Source of the DNA: Auricularia sp. M13
Taxonomy: Eukaryota > Basidiomycota > Agaricomycetes > Auriculariales > Auriculariaceae
Reading direction: 5' to 3'
Assembly: GCA_037042915.1 (NCBI GenBank)
Contig: CM073198.1
Coordinates: 4,154,001-4,218,000 of the forward strand
DNA: 64,000 nt
A program made the translations under genes and the position numbers. Shown here piece by piece: positions 34,200 to 46,060 of this stretch (position 1 is the stretch's first letter; each line of letters begins with the position of its first letter). Under the pieces are notes generated by a model that did no database searches, had not been told where the DNA came from, and saw only the letters and a program-made list of their open reading frames with translations.

Positions 34200-36220
34200 G
34201 GTTGAAATTTTGACAATGAAATGCAGCGTCGAAGTGTGAGCTCACATGTAAAATATTCAACGACCACTGACGATTTGGAGCTCGTATGCATGGCCGCGAA
34301 TTGGAATCAGGAGTACAGTGCCGTCGATACCGAGGAGTTCCGCGTGCAAAAGGCGACAGCGGATGTGCGCAGTTCGCCCAAGGAGCACGACCATGACGAG
34401 CACGACAACGACGAGACTGCGAACGACAGCGTGCAGGAGCACGATGGCCAGGCAGCCCGAACGGCCGGCATCAGCGAATGTCCGAGGCAGCGGGCAGCGG
34501 GCAGCGGCCGATGCAGGGAGCGGCACGGAGAGGACGAGCAAGCAGGCGTGGAGCCAGCATCATCCCCAGATAGTGTCATGTCCAGGTGCCGGTCATCAAG
34601 GTTTCGAGGGAGTCCATGGAAGCAGGACGAAAAGGTTAAAAGCGGTGGGATGATGAGGACGAGAAAAAGGCGATGCGGGGGTGACGCCGCCAATGCAGCG
34701 TTGGATAAGCCTGAAGTCGCGGGTAGCGGGTGTTCTTTCCATTCTACAACGATGCCAGCCCAGAAACGTGCGCACTTCTGCTCACACTCCGTGGATCATC
34801 TTACGAGCTCCCGAGTAACACCACCGCCATATTCACAGCTAAGTAACCAGTAAAGTCTGCGGAACACATATAGTGGCGTCAGATCTGACGCTGAGAAGAC
34901 ATTACAACGTTCACTATCCGTATTCCGGAGACACTGGATAATACTTGGGGAGGTAGGAATGTAATCAAGGTATTTGGGCGAGGTCGGCGCGGGCAGGGAG
35001 GCCATGATAGGGTATTTGAGCGACGTGGGAGCAGGCGAGACGGGCGTGGTAGTCGATTGTGGGGGCTCTGGGCGGTATCTAGGGGACTTCGGAACTGCTT
35101 TATGTTCATCGCGTTCATTTCTTTGTGCCGACGGTAATGGAGCCTTGCCCGGGGTGACGTCCGGACGAGGCGCAAGGCTGCAAGTATATGAGACCGGAAG
35201 AAGGGAATTGACAGCAAACCGCACCTTGCTCGCGAGCTTGAGTTGCGGAAGGCAGATAATTTGCGCCGACGATTTGCAACATTGCCTAGGTAGCGTCTCA
35301 GGACGGCCTTGATATGCCAGTTTGCCTCGTATTGAGGGAGGTCTGACCAATGCATACGCACCTGCCATAAACGACGATGAGGTCTGTTGCTGGAAGTAGA
35401 CACATAAAACACTCACATGCCGACAGAGTGCTTCGATTGCGCCTGCAGGCTGTCTAAGGTAGCTCAGACGCGTATTGAGATGTAGGGACGCGAGTATTCT
35501 GACGGAGTGCTGAAAAGGGGTATGTTAGATAGCAAGCGGCGTAAGACGGATGATGGACGTGCCTGCAAGGCTTCGAAGACAGAAGGGCTAAGGCCCACGG
35601 CTGAGAGCAATGCGCGACTTGAGCGCAAACCGCTGATGCCACAAGCGGGCACAGGAACGCGGACGTCACGGAGAATAGACGAAAACGGAGATCTCGCAGA
35701 GTCATCAATCGGCTACTACAGCATCAGGGAGTGAACCACGGGGTGGAGCACTGCTTTACTCACTGGCCTCAGCTCATCGTAGCGGAAAGCGCGGCGAGCG
35801 TGAGACTGGGGACGCGCGCCATGGCTGCCAAGACGCTCTGGACTTGAACCAAAGTGTCAGAATGCAGCCAATGCCTGGCGTGTAAAAAAGTAGACACACT
35901 GTCTTCGCATCAGGGTCATTGACGGTGCTCCTAGACTTAGAACAGCGTCGCGACCGCGCCATGAGTCGTTGTCGCGGGATGCGCAACATGAGCTTGAGCC
36001 GGAATATATACGCAAGAGCCCAGGTATGGTAGGTACGCGGATACCAGTCTTCGCACATGTCCAGAAACGCTCGATAAAGTCAACATGACAGTAGCGACAG
36101 TATGTGAAGGTTGATTGGTAAAGTCAATAGGAGCAATATGTCGGGAGGTCGGAGACAGGAAACGAGACAGGATGTTGAGCTGCCGGAGGGCACGCGAGGC
36201 CACTGTAGTTGAACGCGGGC
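34200..36220. other. Intergenic with weak ORFs; CTD-like proline repeats at 34900-35110 (minus)
   Basis: A plus ORF (34221-34853) starts divergently from the F-box gene and is acidic then basic but unrecognised. On the minus strand, 35110-34920 encodes KSPRYRPEP, APTSLKYP, APTSPKYLD and IPTSPS in succession, resembling RNA polymerase II CTD heptads only loosely. A plus block near 35523 (SKRRKTDDGRACKAS) faintly resembles the KRQHSDDGE start at 24993. None is a supported gene. Confidence 0.35.
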
Positions 36221-36224
36221 GGCA

Positions 36225-37650
36225 GGCAGACATATTGAGCAAGCGGTCGACAGGCAGACATATTGAGCAAGCAGGCGACGGGCAGACATATTGAACAAAG
36301 CAGGCCCCGGGCAACGGATCGATCAGCCACAGACAGGATACTGGGCTGCCGGAGGGCACGTGCGAGGCCAGGACATATTGGTCATGTTGGTTACGGGGCA
36401 AGGAGCATGCGGCACACGCCGGGCGTCACCTCCACGCGATTGCTTCGCCGCTGCGCGACGGCCGACCGCTTGCTGCCCGCCGACGGCGTGCTCTAGCTGG
36501 GCCCTGTGCCAGTCCGGACATACCACGCGGTCGCCGCCAGCGTGCACTGTGCTGGCGGACCGTCGTCTAAAACCGACTGCATCGCAATCGACTCACAGCC
36601 GTCTGGCCTGTTGTCAGAATTCGCCGCCTCCGAAGGCTGGCCTGGGCGCGAGCCTCAAGTGAGTTTCTGTGCAGGCCAGGATTGCTTTCTTGCTCACCGA
36701 CGCCTAGCGCAATGACTCTGGCGCGGGCGCGAATCTGATAGCGCGTCTCGTTCAGGCACGCCGATGGGTACGCGCCAGCCCGAGTCGACGGACACCCTCC
36801 GGTTTGCCTGGATGAACGGCTCGCTGTACGCTAGCCACCTTGTCCGTCTCCAGAACCGAATCCAACGCCGGCTTCCGCGCGCTTGAGCTCTCTTCCCCGT
36901 CATCCACCACGTGACCTGTCATCGTCCGATGGCCACATCCGGCGCGTTCACGAGGTCGCGGTGTGAACGTCTCTCTCCGCGGGCAATGGCGCGCTCCATA
37001 GCGCGTTTGCCGCCTCGGGCGAGGTGAAACGGGCCCCATTTTCTGTCCACTACAGCATCCCTCAACACAAGGTAGGTATCGCAACCACCTTCATTACAGT
37101 ATCTACTTGAAAGACTCATGCTTACCGCAGGGAACGCCCGTCGCCGCCGCCCGCCCGCCGACTCGCCCCACGACTACCAAATTGGCAAAAACTATGCTGG
37201 GTCCGCGCCTTATACTCGTCCTGTCGGCGCCGCGAGATGACGGCGCCCAGGATGGTCGCTCGTGCAGGTCGACTCGACACACCGCATTGCAAACACGCGC
37301 CAGCACTACGACGTCGCGGCCGACAGCGGTGCCGACATCGGAGCGTGCGAGAGGTTGGGCTATTGTCGGGTCTGCTGCTGTTTGACGGTCAGTTTTCCCG
37401 CATGTCTTACCCATGCGGACGTGCGCTGAATTTCGCAGAAATGGGTCACGCAGATCGGTGCCGAGATCGCGCGCCAGATGCAATCCGTCTACCTTCTGTG
37501 TAACCGTAGGCCCACATGCTCGGGATTCGTTCCCATCGCAAGCAGGGCCAGCCCTGCGCCTCAAGCGTGAGCTCTTTTCTTTCGCCAGAGTCGGCCCTTT
37601 TGCTCACCGGCGCTTAGCACACCGAGTCCGGCGCGACCGGGACCATTAAT
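36225..37650. repeat. Segment E, copy 2
   Basis: Inverted copy of 20540-21985, nearly identical. Begins with three acatattgagcaagc boxes (36230-36300) and ends in the ggtcgcgccggactcggtgt-related block near 37640. The reading direction of the decayed B-family pieces is plus here. Confidence 0.85.
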
Positions 37651-40240
37651 GCGCGTCTCATTTAGGCACGTCGACGGCATGCGCCAGCCCGAGTCGCACC
37701 CCCTCCGGTTTCTTGCTCAAACTATAGATGACCAGGACCGTGTCCCGCGCAGAACTTGTTTGGAAGTGCACGGTGTACGGTATGTATCTTCAGGTTCAAC
37801 GTGGTCGGGATTACGCGGTCAGAGTACGCTTCTCGGTTCGCCGCGTGGGAAGCAGCAGGATTAACACTAGAGATTTCAAAGCAGATATGTACATGATGAG
37901 TGTTCATTCTACGAGTCGTGAAAGCTTCTGAATTATCCATGCAACCTTCACCCAAGAAACAGTCGGCCAACGGTGGGCGCGATGTCGCATGGCGACTCCG
38001 AACGTCTGCCATGCAGATGATGTGGAGGTGGCGGACCTGTTTTGCATAACCTTCCATAGCCATACCTTCATATGTTAGATACTTGTCGTTTACTTTATCA
38101 TACCACTTACACACTGTCGCATGCGTCTATGACTTATTTGACCCCAATGCACCCGCTTCTGTCGAGGCGGGCAAAGGATTATTCCGATGTTATTCCAGGA
38201 GATCCAGGTCCCTGCGATATTGTCAGGATCGGTACGAACAATATATCCTGTACCAGATTTGAAGCTTACCGCTCAAGGTAGCTACGCAAAGACTGTAAGC
38301 AATGCATGTCATGATGACGGGGTACAACTCGATCAGAGCACCACGAAACGTTGACCCCGCCAGTATGGCAATAATAGCCAGGACAAAGCCTGTGCTAAGT
38401 CGTAAGCAGGTCAAAGGAAGACGATTTCCCCTTGCAACACCCTTTCCAAGCAGAATGGAAATCACTAATAGCGCCACGTCCCACGGGCAGCAAACAGTCG
38501 GACCGCGGTCGTTACGTGAATAGGAATCTATGTAACAAGTATCGATCAGCGTCAAATATGTAACATGAGCGCTTGAGCCACCGAACCTCTTCCACGAGAC
38601 TGACGATGCTTTGCTGAGCGATGAGAGGGTGAGTTTCCAGGCATGTGTGTAAGGTAACGGTAGGGATGAGTGTTGGTGGCTTTTATGGTGCCATAAAATG
38701 CGCTGAGGCTTAATTACATCGTTCACAATATCCCATGCCTCGAGGAGGATCCTACCAGTCCGTTGATAGCGCGCTGTCAACCATCGGGGATTAGCGCGGT
38801 ATCCGGACGGAAGTCAATAGACCACCACGTGGCCATGGCAGCATATTGGACGAGGTTATCTCAGCAAGACAATATGTCGCTCCACCATTATGGCACGTGG
38901 ATTCAGTAAGAGGTTACCGACTGCTACTGATTTTTCCTGAGAATATCGCGAGATACTTATTCGTGCCGCCACGGCTGTAGTTGGGATTGGCGTCTTACAC
39001 ATGGTTCGCAATACGGATCCAAAGCCATCCAATGCCGACCATTGTTGCTATTATCCATATCGCATACCACCTTGTCCACTCTCATTCAATATAAACAATA
39101 TCATGTTTCATGATTCTGGCCTATAAAGACCGGTGTAATGAGTCCCAATGTCACTGCCGCAGCACATGGACAAGCAGATTTCAACCTTCCCGGAAAGGGC
39201 TCCGACTCCCTCAGGCTCCATATTACCTGTACGCACTTCTCTCAGTTGTATGAGTTTCCATGCTCACTTCGAAAAGTTTCAAGGGCCGTGGCGCACATTC
39301 TCAGACATCCCACCCTCGGGTCCATCGGGGCAGAAAGGGAAGACATCAACTGATTTGCCGGAGAGACCGAAATCTTCGAAGTCCATATACACGGATGTGA
39401 GCCAGTAGACTTGCTTAACGTGGGGAACTCATAGATCCATTCAGCTTCATCGATCATCTGTCAGCCAGCAGAATCAGAAGCCTGTTCCTGAGGCTTGTAC
39501 TCGTAGTCTTGTGCGAGAGCGTCCGCAGGTGACTATTGAAATCAGTGTCAAGCACGCCGATGTACGAATCACCATCAGCGAAGTTTAGAGTACAGTGGGC
39601 GCGGTAATCACATGTGCAGTCAATAACCCAATGGTTCAATCATCACCTCGTCACTGCGCCGCAATCGGCGCCGAGTCCGTTTTGCATCCGTAACCATAAG
39701 AACTCCCTCCTTCCCAGCGGTTCACACGCTAGGTGTTAAGCGCCCGATGACTAAGCACGCTCCCAATATGAGCCCTGGCGTGCTGCCTGCGTTCAACTTT
39801 GCGATTCAAATGCACAAAAATTAGATACAATCTCATTATGTGACCCTGCCGCGAGATTTGCGCGTTAATCTAGCTCTAGGGCTGCACTGTTTCAGGCAAA
39901 CACTCGGCGAGCAGAATGCGGGCGTTGGCCCCGTGGAACGCGGGCCTGAGCAGGGACAGGAGCAACTGGGTGCTTCGCAGCGGGAAATCCGCGTAAATCC
40001 ACTTGCACTGCGGGAAGAGGGGGGACGAGGGTGTTCGAAGGCGATGAACAACAGTTTTCGAAACGGTATGGGTCGAGCAAAGAAGCAGCAAATCGCCGTC
40101 ACCACTCAGACACTGCCCGGCGAGCGCCTCGTCCCAGCGTATAATGGCCAGAGTAGAGCGTGTAGAGCGTGTAGAACTGTTCACAGTGTGTGATATGCAG
40201 TAACTGGCCGACGCTGCTGGACCGCTCAGAGCTTAACTTT
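37651..40240. other. Unassigned region with a possible membrane-protein fragment
   Basis: The minus ORF 38223-38780 has hydrophobic stretches (DVALLVISILLGKGV, STGFVLAIIAILAGS, YPVIMTCIAYSLCVA) and, near its start, LEAWDIVNDVI, a phrase seen near the end of multi-pass membrane proteins in this fungal group. No complete gene could be assembled. At 39836-40184 the minus strand reads PQCKWIYADFPLRSTQLLL and GANARILLAECLPE, protein-like but unassigned. Confidence 0.3.
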
Positions 40241-40247
40241 TCGCATT

Positions 40248-40679
40248 TTAATGTTGATGATGAATCAGTAGATTATACTGTAACAGGCGCCGAAGGCGCC
40301 AAGACACAGTTGTACATAGACAGAGGCCATGGGTAGACATAGAACATAGCGCGGTCGAGACAAATAATAGGGGGTATGCAAGGGGGAAAGGGAACTGACA
40401 GATCCACGCTACAAGTGAAGTGTCGGGCCGCCCGAACGCGCCACTCCGCTGCAGGAACTTGGCTGTCGCCGCAATGCCGTCGCGCGTCCCCAGCAAGTCA
40501 GAGACGACGAGCTGGGGTGAAACGTTGCCCAAGACGCCGCGGTGTTGCTCGACCTCTACCAAGGGGTGGTCGCGGGTCTGCAGAGGCGCTTCGCACGCGC
40601 ATGCGAGACCGCGCTCTGGTTTCTGAATTGCCCGATAGTACTCCCCCGTAAAGGCGTGCCCCCTTCTACACTGGAGCAC
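40248..40679 (-). pseudogene. LINE 3' end: C-terminal cysteine/histidine segment of ORF2
   Basis: The frame reads LQCRRGHAFTGEYYRAIQ, ACACEAPLQTRDHPLVEVEQ, VSPQLVVSDLLGTRDGIAA and AKFLQRSGAFGRPD. This matches the conserved end of Agaricomycete LINE polyproteins, where a CxCG...LQTREH...C zinc-binding motif is followed by SDLLGT..GI.A...F...SGAF. Here the second half of the motif is altered (VEVEQHRG where C is expected). No RT or RNase H precedes it, so it is a 5'-truncated insertion, which is typical of LINEs. Confidence 0.6.
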
Positions 40680-40699
40680 GCGTGCATCGCATGTTGATG

Positions 40700-41220
40700 T
40701 GCAATAGACCTCCTAATACTCGATCAAGTCATGCAGCAAGGGTCGCGTGGTGTATTTGGGGGCAGGGAGCGCGTTCGCAACGCGAACGCGCTGGGACGTG
40801 GGCTGCATACTGCGATTTACAAGACTTGGGTTTGGAACGGAAGTATCACATAATCTTCGTCCGAGCTGGCGTCGTCCACTAGTACCCAACAATCCGGATC
40901 GTTCTATCGAGCAGGGAGTTAGACTGTGGAATATAGCAATTCAGAGTACAGTCCCACCGGTGTCATCCAGCAAGTACAGGCGTTGCACAGGACAGTTTGT
41001 TCTTGACCCTGCCGTTGCCCTGGTGCGCTGGGCACAACCGCAGGAGGGCGGAAGTAAGGGGCATATCGTGCAGAGGGAGAGATCGAGGCAATTGGACGGG
41101 GTGATCGGACCGACTGCGTATGGCGAGTGTAAGGGAGACTGTGGTTGAATTGGCCTTGCTCTGCAATCGCCGCAGCTAGACTTGTTGCGGTAGGCGGCTG
41201 CGCATGTAGCTCTGTCACTA
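40700..41220. other. Intergenic, nothing recognised
   Basis: Overlapping ORFs on both strands without motifs. Confidence 0.35.
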
Positions 41221-41227
41221 ACACAGC

Positions 41228-41627
41228 AGCGGCCGTCTGTATCATGCCTTAGTCGTGTGGAAATGACGAAGAGTGAGACGTACTGGCATAGACTGGTCGC
41301 CCGTGGAGTAGTTTCCGTCGTACAGACGGCTGAGAGCACGAGGGGGTAAAGCTTGAGGACCTGTGGTGGGCAAGAGGAGTGGCGAGGGCGGAGGAGGAGG
41401 CGAAGGAGACTGCGACACCGATACATCAGCGGCTGTCTATATCATGCCTTAGTCATGTGGAAATGACGAAGAGTGAGACGTACTGGCATAGACTGGTCGC
41501 CCGTGGAGTAGTTTCCGTCGTACAGACGGCTGAGAGCACGAGGGGGTAAAGCTTGAGGACCTGTGGTGGGCAAGAGGAGTGGCGAGGGCGGAGGAGGAGG
41601 CGGAGGAGATGGCGACGGTGGCGGCGA
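41228..41627. repeat. 200-bp direct tandem duplication with GC-rich triplet tail
   Basis: atcatgccttagtc starts at 41241 and again at 41441, exactly 200 bp apart, with about two mismatches over the first 150 bp. The second copy runs into a ggcgacgg-type triplet minisatellite (41610-41670). The duplication lies in the 3' part of the member D reading frame. Confidence 0.9.
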
Positions 41628-42139
41628 CGGCAGCGGTGACGGCGGGGGCGACGGCGGGGGCGACGGTGTAAGTAGAACCGGGCTCTGTGCTTGTATTTAG
41701 TCAGGGCCTCTGGAAGCAGGCAAAGACGAACGAATGCCGCTGCTGGAGCTTGACAGGCTAGGGGCCAGGAGCGCGTTGTCGTGCAGCGGTGGGGGAACAA
41801 AGAGGCCTGCTGCGACGACTGTGAGCACACCGAGCGGTACCCGGAGACAGCAGACAGACGGAAAGCGGTGCTCTCAGGCCGTCCGTGCAGTTGTCGGTGG
41901 CGGGAGGACGGGCTGCCAGATACGGGTACATGAGGCCCACCGGGGGCTGGCGACCGGTTGCCGCAACGACGGCGTGCGCATTCTGCATCTCGATCGCGCC
42001 AGGCTCATGGTGCTGAGCGATGGTAAGCATGATAGCCGGGTCTTGCGCGACAGGAACTCACGCTTGAGGCGTGCGCCTGGACCTGCTTGTGGTGAGAACT
42101 GGCCGCGACCGCGGGCAGCTTGGGCAAGTTCGATTCCAT
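41453..42139 (-). pseudogene. B-family member D (diverged)
   Basis: Exon 1 is 42139-42062 (MESNLPKLPAVAASSHHKQV then QAHASS) and the intron is 42061-42013 (49 nt, gtgagttcc...cgctcag). Exon 2 from 42012 reads HHEPGAIEMQNAHAVVAATG. A later exon starts at the same cag splice point as in B (QASLFPHR here, QASFHHR there). Start, intron position and the QVQA-(R/H)-ASS / NAHAVVA..GR motifs match B', although the DNA differs widely. The second intron does not restore frame in my model and the 3' end runs into a tandem duplication, so the gene may be damaged there. The N-terminal part looks conserved at protein level. Confidence 0.5.
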
Positions 42140-42600
42140 TTCCTACGACGACGGCCCGTTGGCAGAGGGCCCGCTCGCTACCTTATATACAGCTTGAGCT
42201 GCATGCTGGAGCTGGCGCAGCCAGTACCGGCCCGGGCACACGGTCGAATGGACCAGCAAAACGCGTAACAGAGCAATATGCTGGCGGCAAGGGACGCTCG
42301 GCACGTGCCGGACGTTGCTTCGCCTCCTACCAGCACGAGCAATATGTCCCTGGCCCTGCTCGCGTCACGCGGTGGCCACTATTTCGAAGTCTTGCCGATT
42401 TCTCGACATTTCACTCGCTGGTTGCTCGATATGGTGCCCGCCGCTGGCTCAATATGTCGCCCGTGTCGCTCCCGGCTTCAATATGTACCTGGCGCGCAAT
42501 ATGTCCCTGGCTCTGCTCGAGCCACGCGGGGACCAATATCTCTACGTCTTACCGCTTCCTCATCATCTCACCGGTGCTAGCTCAATATGTCCCCGCGGTC
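42140..42600 (-). promoter_or_regulatory. Member D promoter: TATA box and CAATATGTC minisatellite
   Basis: Minus-strand order: seven to eight gacatattg(a/g)-type boxes irregularly spaced over 42340-42595, cgtgccgagcgtcccttgcc (42290-42310), gcatattgctctgttacgcg, ttcgaccgtgtgccc and gtatataaggtag (TATA core 42183-42189), 50 bp before the ATG at 42139. It matches the B' promoter in order and the 7.5-kb fragment in sequence. Confidence 0.6.
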
Positions 42601-42964
42601 CTACCCGGCGCGTCCCACTCGGCCTAAGTTTCTGTATTGTCTGCATCGGTCTGCCTGCCCAATACATTTGTCCTGGCTCCCTTCTCCGCCTCTGTATTGC
42701 GCCCCGCCTTCAGGTGCTATTATTCGTTCTCATGCCCTCTATATTCCGCCCAAAGGTCGCATCCATCAGTCTTCACCCGCGTGTATGCTGCCCCTCATGA
42801 TCAGTTTATGCCTTCAATGCCTTGCCCTTGTCTGCCTTTATTTCCTGCATCTCACACTAGTAGACATATGCGTCCGAAGGGCACTATGCGCATTCCACTG
42901 GCGAGATATTCTCGTGAGCCAGGCGAAGACCTTGCCCGACTCGGACGTATTGGAGACTAAAAGG

Positions 42965-43148
42965 CATACTCCTTCCCAGGTGGCCACTTTTTAAGCCCGG
43001 GTGTTTGTCGTTGTGTGCACAAGGAACCAGCCGAAGTGAATGCACCTGTGTGCACAAGGAACCAGCCGAATTCCGGGTGGTTTCTTGTGTACATAACGAC
43101 AAACACCGGTACCGGATTCTAGTGCATTCGCCTCTGGGAAGGAGTATG
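42965..43148. mobile_element. MULE-type MITE with 9-bp target-site duplication
   Basis: A 184-bp hairpin. The left terminus is catactccttcccag and the right terminus is ctgggaaggagtatg, a perfect 15-bp terminal inverted repeat. Further inverted homology (gtgtttgtcgttgtgtgcac against the facing gtgtacataacgacaaacac) covers most of the element. Both sides are flanked by actaaaagg (42956-42964 and 43149-43157). A 9-bp duplication is the usual signature of Mutator-like transposition. A short direct duplication, gtgtgcacaaggaaccagcc, sits in the centre. There is no coding capacity, so it needed a transposase in trans. Confidence 0.8.
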
Positions 43149-43504
43149 ACTAAAAGGAGAGATACGTGCACGACGCACTTGCGCCCGTCGCGCCCGTCCC
43201 TTCGGCCCGACGATCCCGCTGCAACCCGATCGCTGCCGACAGCGGTTTCGGCCACCTCATAAGCGCACGATGCGCCCCGCTCATCCGCCATTCGTTTTTG
43301 CGCTCGCCGCGCCGCACCGTTTGAACTACCCACCATCCTCCCCGTCTCCGTCCGTCTCGATGTCCCAAGTGTATTTACGGCGCTCTATTCCACTCCAATA
43401 CACTGGGGGGGGCACGTGGCCCAGTACACCCGCGCTAATCCTCAACTCACTTCTTTGCATTTGAGGGCACGTAGCCATTAGGTGCTGACTTAACGTCACT
43501 CTAG

Positions 43505-43714
43505 GTGCATCAGCCAATGTCATCGGTATCAGATTTGCCTGCAACACCTCCAGCTACGAATCCGCAATGTCTCATCTGTGGCAAACGGCACGCTGCGTCT
43601 GATAGGACTGAACGCGACACCGCAAGAGTCCAACGCAATCCGTCAGCTCTCGACGGCGCCATATGGATCTATTTTACTGGCACCGTAGAGCGAGTCACTG
43701 TGCATGGATCGTAG
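43505..43714 (+). pseudogene. Lone IYFTGTV-family terminal exon
   Basis: The open frame follows a good 3' splice site (tcactctag) and ends TAG. It reads HQPMSSVSDLPATPP, CLICGKRHAASDRTERD and ends AIWIYFTGTVERVTVHG, aligning with the last 15 residues of the two-exon genes at 22342 and 23965. It also has a CxxC...H pair absent from those. No TPKR..DRRQ first exon was found upstream, so it is probably an exon relic, or its first exon has diverged. Confidence 0.4.
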
Positions 43715-43719
43715 AAACG

Positions 43720-45850
43720 GTTGGTAATGCGCACTGATAGAGCATCTAAATTCATTATGCATTCTACTTTGAGCGGCCCCCGCGGACTGCCGGACTCTCC
43801 GGACTCGCATACCTACCTACCTACCTACCATCCCGAATTCCGAACGGGTCCGATATCTCGTAGTTCCCGCCATATGAACCCGCCCGGACCGCAGCGACAC
43901 CGCCGATGAGCTTTCTGTCAGACAGGCAGACACGAGAATTGGCGTGAGAGACAAGAAGACGCTGGACATGTCCGTCTCGATGAATTCGCCCGGTGGTGGC
44001 ACAAGCAAGGCGGCCACTTGAACCCGCTCGTCCACGACAAGACCTTCCTGCGAGCTCCGATAGCTCATTTCTGCTACAACGCCGCATGACCAGGCTGGCT
44101 TACCTTACAGGCGAGATTAACCGACTCTTGAAGATGCGTCCTTCCTCTTCGCTCCCGGGCCCCACCTCACCACTCAGATCCGTCCATTACTTAATGGGTT
44201 TTAGTACGGGTGCCGTCCACACCGCCAAGAGCTTAGAAATGTTTGCCTCGCTTGCGGCTCGTTCTCACTGTAGCAACGGAAATGGCACACAATGACGTGT
44301 ATTGCTCAAAGTCTAGCTAATGGCATACATGCTCAGTCCTCAGACACCGCGGATTTGAGCCTTGGAATCGGTGAGAAAACTCGTCGGATTGTAGATCACA
44401 TGGACTGCCATGACGCGCGCCGCGACCTCTGCAACAGTGCGAGTCTGTGGCGCTCTCAGGCATCCAGAGCGACGCCGGCGTCTTGTAACTAGTGTGCACG
44501 CACCGGTCAGGCGACACTATCAGTTAGCCGGAGCCGCGCAAACACTCTCCCTGGACACCTCTGGCAGCGTCGACGAGATGGACGCAGTTCATAGCGGGGA
44601 GTAGAAAAAGTGGGACACACCTGGAATGCGAGCTGCGCTCCGGGATGCAGCGAGGAGGCGATCCAAGCGAGGCGGGGACGAGCCGAGGCTCGGCGGGAGC
44701 GCGCAGGCGGGATCGAGTTGGTGGTGAAGGTGATGTCATGGCTGCACGACTTGAGCTGGCGGGACCAATGCAGGGACCTGCGAGGTTGCGACGGTGAGTC
44801 GGTGCGCTCGAGAACGGATCGGACAACGTTCCCCGGGCAAACGTTAGCGATGATAGAGACGCTAGTGACCTGGGCGCACCATGAAGAGCATCGCACGCTC
44901 ACGGCGTGCTGGCAAGTTGCCGCGGCTGCCCAGCGGGACGCCCGGGACAGGCGGGCGGCGAGTTGAGAGGTCACTGCGCCGAGAGCGCGCTTTGACGAAC
45001 CCGATGCGAGTCTGCGCAGTTCGCGGGACCGAAGACGAGCTGAGACATCATATGTCAGCTCCCGGGAGCCCAGGCAGGTGTGAGAGGACATTCCAATTTA
45101 GTACTTCCGATTTTTAAGCGGGATATCCACTTAATTAAGCACGAGAAACTTGTACACAGTAGTTGGGACCGCTTAAATGTTCTCGGGCTTTTTTTTTCAA
45201 TATCAATCAAATGTTCGTATCTAATCAAGCACTAGTCGGACAGCCACGGGTATCGTTCTAAACTACTTAGTTGTTCATATCCACTTCATTCCGACTCGAA
45301 TCGCGAGAGAGACATCTCTCCCGGAGCCCTCGCAGTGAGACACCACCTAATTGCATTCTCTCCCACGAACCGTTTAGCTCTCCGTCCACCAGCGCGAGCC
45401 GGACATCCAGCACGCGGACGCCCTGGCCGTCCTGCGTTGCGAGCGAGGTAGTGCATTTAATTGCACCGTTTTTGAGAGGAAAGCCAGGGAGACCCAGCGC
45501 ATCTCGCAGCCTAATAGGAAACCGTGCCCCAGTCGAGCCGTCCCCACCAGGGCGCGGAAGGCGCGTCGTCCAGTAGCGACCAGCTGGAGTCGTCCCAGGT
45601 GTAGTCTGTCGTGCTCGCTTGCACGTAACCGCAGGCGCCGCTATCCTCGCCGCACATCTCATCTGTGGATAACATCAGGTTTAGCTCGCCAGTTCGATAA
45701 TAATCCGGAAGCGGTTGCCTTGTACGACCGGCCTCCGTATTATCCGACTGGAATTGCACTCCTGGATACTCGTTAGCGGGGCATCGAGGACGAATGCCAG
45801 TCAGCTCACCGGATGGGGCTTGTGGACACTGAGGCAGGACTAGAGGAAGC
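43720..45850. other. Unassigned region
   Basis: Contains a cctacctacctacc microsatellite (43810-43830). Opposing ORFs at 44507-45091 (minus) and 44610-44966 (plus, IELVVKVMSWLHDLSWRDQC) are unresolved. The minus block 45759-45511 reads LPDYYRTGELNLML, CGEDSGACGYVQ and DYTWDDSSWSLLDDAP and is followed in another frame by LVDGELNGSWERM, perhaps a small two-exon gene. Nothing is firm enough to call. Confidence 0.3.
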
Positions 45851-45879
45851 TTCAGTTCCTACATAAAAGTCAATGATTT

Positions 45880-46060
45880 GGAATGCGTACGTATGTAAGC
45901 GTCCGGAGGCGGACGTGCCCCTCGCAGCCGGGCGCGACGACGCGACGGTGAACGAAGAGTCCGGGCGCGCCAGATTGTACGCGCACGCCCCGCAGCCGCG
46001 CGCGACGACGCGAATGTGAACGGAGGGTCCAAGCGTCCAAAGGTTGGACGCGCACGCTCG
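45880..46060. repeat. Imperfect direct repeat, about 78 bp, two copies
   Basis: ctcgcagccgggcgcgacga and the related ccgcagccgcgcgcgacgac, each followed by cg...gtgaacg.ag.gtcc, occur at about 45918 and 45995. Confidence 0.5.

Noticed and set aside
33253-34205. Plus-strand ORFs of 136 and 195 codons opposite the F-box gene
   Set aside because: Shadow frames of the minus-strand F-box/LRR sequence, without motifs of their own.
43820-44090. Overlapping minus ORFs near the cctacc microsatellite
   Set aside because: No splice-linked exons, motifs or start context.
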